Assembly (NCBI RefSeq): GCF_004551525.1
Contig: NZ_SATR01000015.1
Coordinates: forward strand, 1 to 64,000
Source of the DNA: Vibrio ouci
GTDB taxonomy: Bacteria > Pseudomonadota > Gammaproteobacteria > Enterobacterales > Vibrionaceae
Length of the DNA stretch: 64,000 nt
Direction: 5' to 3'
Shown: one piece after another, positions 60,358 to 64,000 of the stretch
Position numbering within the stretch: position 1 is the stretch's first letter
Layout of the letters: the number at the start of each line of letters is the position of its first letter
Translations under genes and position numbers: made by a program
Notes under the pieces: model-generated
Databases searched by the model: none
What the model saw: only the letters and a program-made list of their open reading frames with translations
What the model was told of the DNA's origin: nothing

Positions 60358-61017
60358 GTGTCAAGTCCAACGTTAACTGACAAAGTATCAAAAATGATCC
60401 ACCAAGATATTTTGAATGGAGTACTTCTACCAGGTCAAAAGCTTGTTGTTGCCGACTTAAAGCAAAGATACGCGGTTGGCGCATCACCTATCCGCGAAGC
60501 CTTAGTGCAACTTTCTTGGACAAAATACGTTAACCTTGAGCCACAAAAAGGATGTTGGGTAGCTCCAGTCTCGATTAGCGAACTCACGGACCTGTACGAC
60601 AGTTTAAGATTCGTCACATCAGTACTGATTAAGCAAGCCATTGAAGTAGGTGACGAAAGTTGGGAACTAGACGTACTCACCTCATTCCATAAATTGTCAC
60701 GTATTAAGCTGTCTAAAGATGACTTTGACTGGACTGAGTGGGAAGAGCGTCAGCATCAATTCCATGTTGCCTTACTCGAAGGTGCAGTGTCGAAAAACAT
60801 GCTGAATTTCTTTAGCGATCTTATCAACCAAGTAAAACGCTACCGTTACTACGCGGTCGTTAATGGCTTAGACAATAGTGCGATTAACTTAGATGAGTAC
60901 GAGATAATCATGAAGCTAGTGCTGGCAAAGGATGCAGGACAAGCAGCAGAGAAATTTGATGCTCACCTCAATCGAACCAAAGAGCAGATCCAGCAGATAA
61001 TCGAAGCTGCAGCCTAA
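60358..61017 (+). CDS. GntR-family (FCD subfamily) transcriptional regulator
   Basis: A 219-aa GntR-family regulator. The GTG at 60358 is chosen because GAGGA lies 7 nt upstream and the product (SSPTLTDKVSKMIHQDIL) then begins at the winged-helix domain. The frame is open to 60232, but that extension overlaps the pykF terminator. The winged helix covers about residues 5-68 (LKQRYAVGASPIREALVQLSW). An all-helical FCD ligand-binding domain follows (about 75-215), with the RQHQFHVALLEGA motif. FCD proteins often sense small carboxylic acids; the effector and targets here are unknown. Confidence 0.88.
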   Translation: MSSPTLTDKVSKMIHQDILNGVLLPGQKLVVADLKQRYAVGASPIREALVQLSWTKYVNLEPQKGCWVAPVSISELTDLYDSLRFVTSVLIKQAIEVGDESWELDVLTSFHKLSRIKLSKDDFDWTEWEERQHQFHVALLEGAVSKNMLNFFSDLINQVKRYRYYAVVNGLDNSAINLDEYEIIMKLVLAKDAGQAAEKFDAHLNRTKEQIQQIIEAAA

Positions 61018-61028
61018 AGTCAGCCAAC

Positions 61029-61057
61029 AAAAAATCGAGCTATAAGCTCGATTTTTT
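61029..61057. terminator. Bidirectional terminator
   Basis: A perfect 10-bp stem (AAAATCGAGC/GCTCGATTTT) with a TATAA loop and T-runs both ways, between the convergent gntR and yggE-like genes. Confidence 0.9.
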
Positions 61058-61082
61058 AGTTTATACAGTGTTCAACTTAGAT

Positions 61083-61778
61083 TTAGTCTAACTTGTAAAT
61101 CACATCCACTCGGTCACGAATAACAATACTTGAGTCTTGGTAACTGTTTGACTCTGTTCTCGCATCCATCGCCATAGAACGCATCAAAATTGGCTGACTG
61201 CCCGACATGTTGTAGTCGATACGCCACACGCCGTTAATCTCTTTGCCAAACCCTTTGGCAAGAGACTCCGCTTTACTATTGGCATCTTTAATTGCTTCAA
61301 GACGCGCTTGCTGTTGGTATGTCGCCTGATCTTTTACCTTCAGTTGAATGTTATCAACCTGATTGATCCCTGAGTTCAGTGCCAAGTCTAAATATCGATT
61401 AAGATCAGCGAGTTCATCAACTGTCACCGTAATGCTGCGTGATGCACGATAACCCACTAACTCCGGCTTACCTTTCTTCGGATAGTGATATTGAGGCGTG
61501 ATGTAAAGGTTAGAGCTAGCGATATCATCGCTTTCCACACCTTCGTCACTTAAAGCCTTCAAAAATGCCGTAACACTGCTGTCTACTGATTGCTTCGCTT
61601 GCTCAGCGGTCATGGTTGAATCAACCACTTTCACCGAGAATTGGGCCATGTCAGGCTTAGCGACAACTTCTCCGTACCCTGTCGTGGCAAGATGTGGGAA
61701 ATCCGGGCTGGTCGCAAAAGAGGCGAAACTGATCACAGACAGCGACAGCGCTGCTGTAACTTTAGAAAACACGTTCAT
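61083..61778 (-). CDS. SIMPL-domain periplasmic protein (YggE-like)
   Basis: A 231-aa secreted protein with a SIMPL (DUF541) domain. The signal peptide ends near residue 22 (SFASFA). The SIMPL core covers about residues 30-230 (TTGYGEVVAKPDMAQFSVKVVDS, VTAFLKALSDEGVESDDI, YRASRSITVTVDELADL). E. coli YggE is reported to lower oxidative stress, but its mechanism is unclear. The yggE-argP-argO neighbourhood is shared with E. coli, which supports the assignment. Confidence 0.9.
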   Translation of the reverse strand: MNVFSKVTAALSLSVISFASFATSPDFPHLATTGYGEVVAKPDMAQFSVKVVDSTMTAEQAKQSVDSSVTAFLKALSDEGVESDDIASSNLYITPQYHYPKKGKPELVGYRASRSITVTVDELADLNRYLDLALNSGINQVDNIQLKVKDQATYQQQARLEAIKDANSKAESLAKGFGKEINGVWRIDYNMSGSQPILMRSMAMDARTESNSYQDSSIVIRDRVDVIYKLD

Positions 61779-61889
61779 ACTTCATCACCATTTTAAATGC
61801 AGTTCTTACATCATAGATAGCGATCAGATTTAGACCATAGTCCTGATCAAGTTCTGACAAAGAATTAACCTCGAAAAATCGTTGTTACT

Positions 61890-62786
61890 CTATTTGGGCA
61901 GCAACTCTTTGGTGTGATTGATGATCGCCTGAGTAATTTCACTCAATAACTGAGTCTCAAGATGCCAATGATGCCAATAGATACGAAAGCTCATAAAGAA
62001 ATCAGGCATCAAATCAACCAACTCACCCGATGCTAGCTCCCTCTCAATCTGCAATTTAGGGATCAAGCAGTAGGCGCAGCCCATCAGAGCAAGATTAACA
62101 AAGGCTTCTGAGCTAGCGACATGGTGATGCGTCACTGCATCTGATGAGATATTAAAATGCTTTTTGAGGAAATCTCGATGGAGCTGATCGTACTGATCAA
62201 ATGAGACGGCAGGCGCATCGAGTAGAGCCTCACGATCAACGCCATTTGGGAAATACCTGGCAGCAAACTCCGGATTAGCAACACACACATAATCCATTCG
62301 ACCTAAGTAATTCGCTTCACAGCCAACCATAGCCTTAGGCTCCATGCTTAGTGCGCCAATCACTTCGCCATTTTTTAACTTATCTAACGTGCGACCTTCA
62401 CCGTATACGGCTAAGCTGAGTTCAACCTCTCTCGACTTCATCACTGGTGCTAATGCTGGCAGCAACCAAGTCGCCAAACTATCTGCATTGGTTGCGATCG
62501 CAGCTCGCTGAACTTTGCCTACTTTATTGCCATCAAATTCAGGAATAAATTCCGTTTCTAACAATTGTACCTGCTGGTACAAGGCCAGTAGTTTTTGGCC
62601 AACGGGTGTCGGTTTGGGCGGCTGTTCTCTGACTAAAACCGGCTGAGCCAAAAACTTCTCTAGCTGCTTCACTCGTTGCGAAACCGCAGATTGGGATACG
62701 AACAAGGCTTCCGCTGCTCGTTCGAAATTACCATAACTCACCACAGCTTCTAACGCTTCTATCCAACGATAATCTAAGCCACGCAT
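61890..62786 (-). CDS. argP: LysR-type regulator ArgP (IciA)
   Basis: ArgP activates argO when bound to arginine and is trapped there by lysine; it also affects lysine synthesis genes. The 298-aa protein has the LysR winged-helix ([40 protein letters not shown] as landmark, residues 4-43) and a LysR substrate domain (about 90-290). It is divergent from argO, whose upstream region contains a dyad fitting a LysR site. Confidence 0.95.
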   Translation of the reverse strand: MRGLDYRWIEALEAVVSYGNFERAAEALFVSQSAVSQRVKQLEKFLAQPVLVREQPPKPTPVGQKLLALYQQVQLLETEFIPEFDGNKVGKVQRAAIATNADSLATWLLPALAPVMKSREVELSLAVYGEGRTLDKLKNGEVIGALSMEPKAMVGCEANYLGRMDYVCVANPEFAARYFPNGVDREALLDAPAVSFDQYDQLHRDFLKKHFNISSDAVTHHHVASSEAFVNLALMGCAYCLIPKLQIERELASGELVDLMPDFFMSFRIYWHHWHLETQLLSEITQAIINHTKELLPK

Positions 62787-62808
62787 AACGCCCCCACCAA
62801 CATTAGAG

Positions 62809-62846
62809 ATACTTATAAAGTATAAATATTATTAAATATACTTATA
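62809..62846. promoter_or_regulatory. Candidate ArgP-binding site between argP and argO
   Basis: A perfect dyad ATACTT-ATA-AAGTAT (62809-62823) fits the LysR T-N11-A rule. A second ATACTTATA occurs as a direct repeat 29 bp further on (62838-62846). Both lie in the 113-bp divergent gap. Binding by ArgP is inferred from context. Confidence 0.5.
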
Positions 62847-62899
62847 CCATGCACTTGCTTATCTTTGTCGCCATTAACAAATAATCTGGAGACTTAGCC

Positions 62900-63526
62900 A
62901 TGAATCTTTGGCTTCTACTACAAGGTTTCGGCCTTGGTGCGAGCATGATCATTCCTATTGGTGCACAAAATGCCTATGTTTTTAATCAAGGCATCAAACG
63001 GCAGCATCACTTAACAACCGCAACTATATGCAGTGTGCTCGACATTGTGTTTATTTCATTAGGTATCTTTGGTGGCGGAGCGTTGCTCGCGCAAAATGAC
63101 ACGCTATTATTATTGGTCACCCTAGGGGGGATAGCATTCCTGTCCGTATATGGTTTGCTGTCACTAAAAAGTGCTTTCAGTACACAGAAAGATGAAGATG
63201 CAATCCAGCACACACAACGAGGAAAAAGAGCCGTCATCCTTGGTGCGCTGGCTGTTACGGTGCTGAATCCGCATCTTTATCTTGATACCGTGGTGATTCT
63301 CGGTTCGATAGGTGGTCAATTCGAAGGTGAAGATCGTATGGCATTTGCGGTGGGAACTATGCTGGCCTCGCTAGTCTGGTTCTTTGCACTTTCGATAGGG
63401 GCGGCAAAACTTGGTCCAGCATTGTCACAACCGCGAGTAAAGCAAGGAATTGATATCGCCGTTGCCGTTATGATGTTTGCCATTGCTGCCATGTTGGCAA
63501 ATGAGCTACTTAACCAAATTATCTAG
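62900..63526 (+). CDS. argO: Arginine exporter ArgO
   Basis: ArgO is an inner-membrane LysE-family exporter of arginine and of the toxic analogue canavanine. The 208-aa protein has about six hydrophobic helices and the family signature LLLQGFGLGASMIIPIGAQNAYVFNQG at the N-terminus, plus TVLNPHLYLDTVVILGSIGGQ near residue 120. It is divergent from argP. The next gene starts 7 bp after its stop, so a two-gene transcript is likely. Confidence 0.95.
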   Translation: MNLWLLLQGFGLGASMIIPIGAQNAYVFNQGIKRQHHLTTATICSVLDIVFISLGIFGGGALLAQNDTLLLLVTLGGIAFLSVYGLLSLKSAFSTQKDEDAIQHTQRGKRAVILGALAVTVLNPHLYLDTVVILGSIGGQFEGEDRMAFAVGTMLASLVWFFALSIGAAKLGPALSQPRVKQGIDIAVAVMMFAIAAMLANELLNQII

Positions 63527-63533
63527 GTATCAC

Positions 63534-64000
63534 ATGGATAAACTCGAAACGATTTACCAATTCAACAAAGGGTTACTGCAAAGCTTGTCCATTGACTATC
63601 AAGAATGGCAGCACGAACCTATTCTCGACTTTGTCACTGATGAAAAGGTTGCCAAGGAACTTGGCTGGACGGGCACCCATAGTAAAAGCCTGTTTTTAAA
63701 GCTAAAAGGAGCGGGATATGCCCTGCTATTAACCGATAAAGATAGCCGATTAGACAGTAAGGGGATAAAGGCACTAACAGGCAAGCGACCATCGATTGTC
63801 GGTAATGATGAGATGACTAAGGCGATCGGCTGTGTTCCGGGCGCAGTGTGTCCATTTGGCTTGCCAAGTCATATTCCCATTATCGTTGACCGTAGCCTAT
63901 TTAGCTCAAAGGAGCTGCTTTACACCCCAGGGAAACCTGACTTCACGATTGGTTTACCAAGTTCACGTTTAATGGATATCTTGCAGGCGTTAGAAAACCC
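63534..64000 (+). CDS. YbaK/EbsC-family aminoacyl-tRNA deacylase-like protein (partial, runs off the window)
   Basis: The ATG at 63534 opens a frame that continues to the window edge (155 codons seen). It matches the YbaK/EbsC (INS-type editing) fold: VAKELGWTGTHSKSLFLKLKG with the conserved Lys, ALLLTDKDSRLDSKGI, the AIGCVPGAVCPFGL motif and the IPIIVDRSLF strand. Such proteins deacylate mischarged Ala- or Cys-tRNA(Pro) in trans. This one has an N-terminal extension of about 30 residues before the core. It is very closely spaced to argO. The tRNA substrate cannot be told. Confidence 0.82.
   Translation, partial: MDKLETIYQFNKGLLQSLSIDYQEWQHEPILDFVTDEKVAKELGWTGTHSKSLFLKLKGAGYALLLTDKDSRLDSKGIKALTGKRPSIVGNDEMTKAIGCVPGAVCPFGLPSHIPIIVDRSLFSSKELLYTPGKPDFTIGLPSSRLMDILQALEN

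Overview
This 64-kb window is core chromosome of a marine Vibrio (Gammaproteobacteria, Vibrionaceae). The evidence is the proteins themselves and the gene order: recJ-dsbC-xerD-fldB-ampD-nadC leading into pilABCD-coaE-zapD-yacG, then rplS-trmD-rimM-rpsP-ffh, the ftsB-ispD-ispF-truD-surE-pcm-nlpD-rpoS run, the rpsU-dnaG-rpoD macromolecular-synthesis cluster, lptD-surA-pdxA-rsmA-apaG-apaH, rplU-rpmA-obgE next to ispB, and glmS-deoR-pyk. The species cannot be fixed from the window.

Layout. 1-460: a tandem array of a 103-bp imperfect palindrome in 132-bp units, downstream of recJ. 460-5300: recombination, disulfide and peptidoglycan-recycling genes. 5427-12491: nadC, a complete type IVa pilus operon (pilin, extension ATPase, platform, prepilin peptidase), then coaE, zapD and yacG. 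12771-16362: the ribosomal protein/tRNA modification operon and ffh, all on the minus strand. 16570-18759: two membrane proteins. 18822-26505: a minus-strand run of stationary-phase sigma factor, cell-envelope, isoprenoid and folate genes. 26657-30085: plsY, an unrecognised secreted protein, a hydrolase and tsaD. 30317-35018: rpsU, yqeY, dnaG, rpoD and a tRNA-Ile(CAU). 35079-42855: djlA, then the lptD to apaH series. 43005-48164: folA, a split ThrE-type exporter, obgE, rpmA, rplU and ispB. 48509-55129 is the most accessory-looking part: an N-terminally truncated acyltransferase, an orphan TRAP binding protein, nagB and a chemoreceptor with a duplicated sensor module. 55663-61017: glmS with a DeoR-type regulator, pyruvate kinase and a GntR regulator. 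61083-64000: the yggE-argP-argO group and the start of a YbaK-like gene.

Most of the window is well-known housekeeping DNA, and I see no convincing new multi-gene system: no prophage, CRISPR, transposase or defence island. The best leads are (1) a dispersed MITE/REP-like palindrome family, found inside the window only between convergent gene ends and expanded to a mosaic tandem array at the left edge; (2) the truncated PlsC-GNAT gene; (3) the orphan TRAP binding protein; (4) the chemoreceptor with two similar sensor modules; (5) a candidate auto-operator around the promoter of the DeoR regulator beside glmS; (6) structured leaders upstream of pyk and rpsP; and (7) the secreted acidic protein at 27531.
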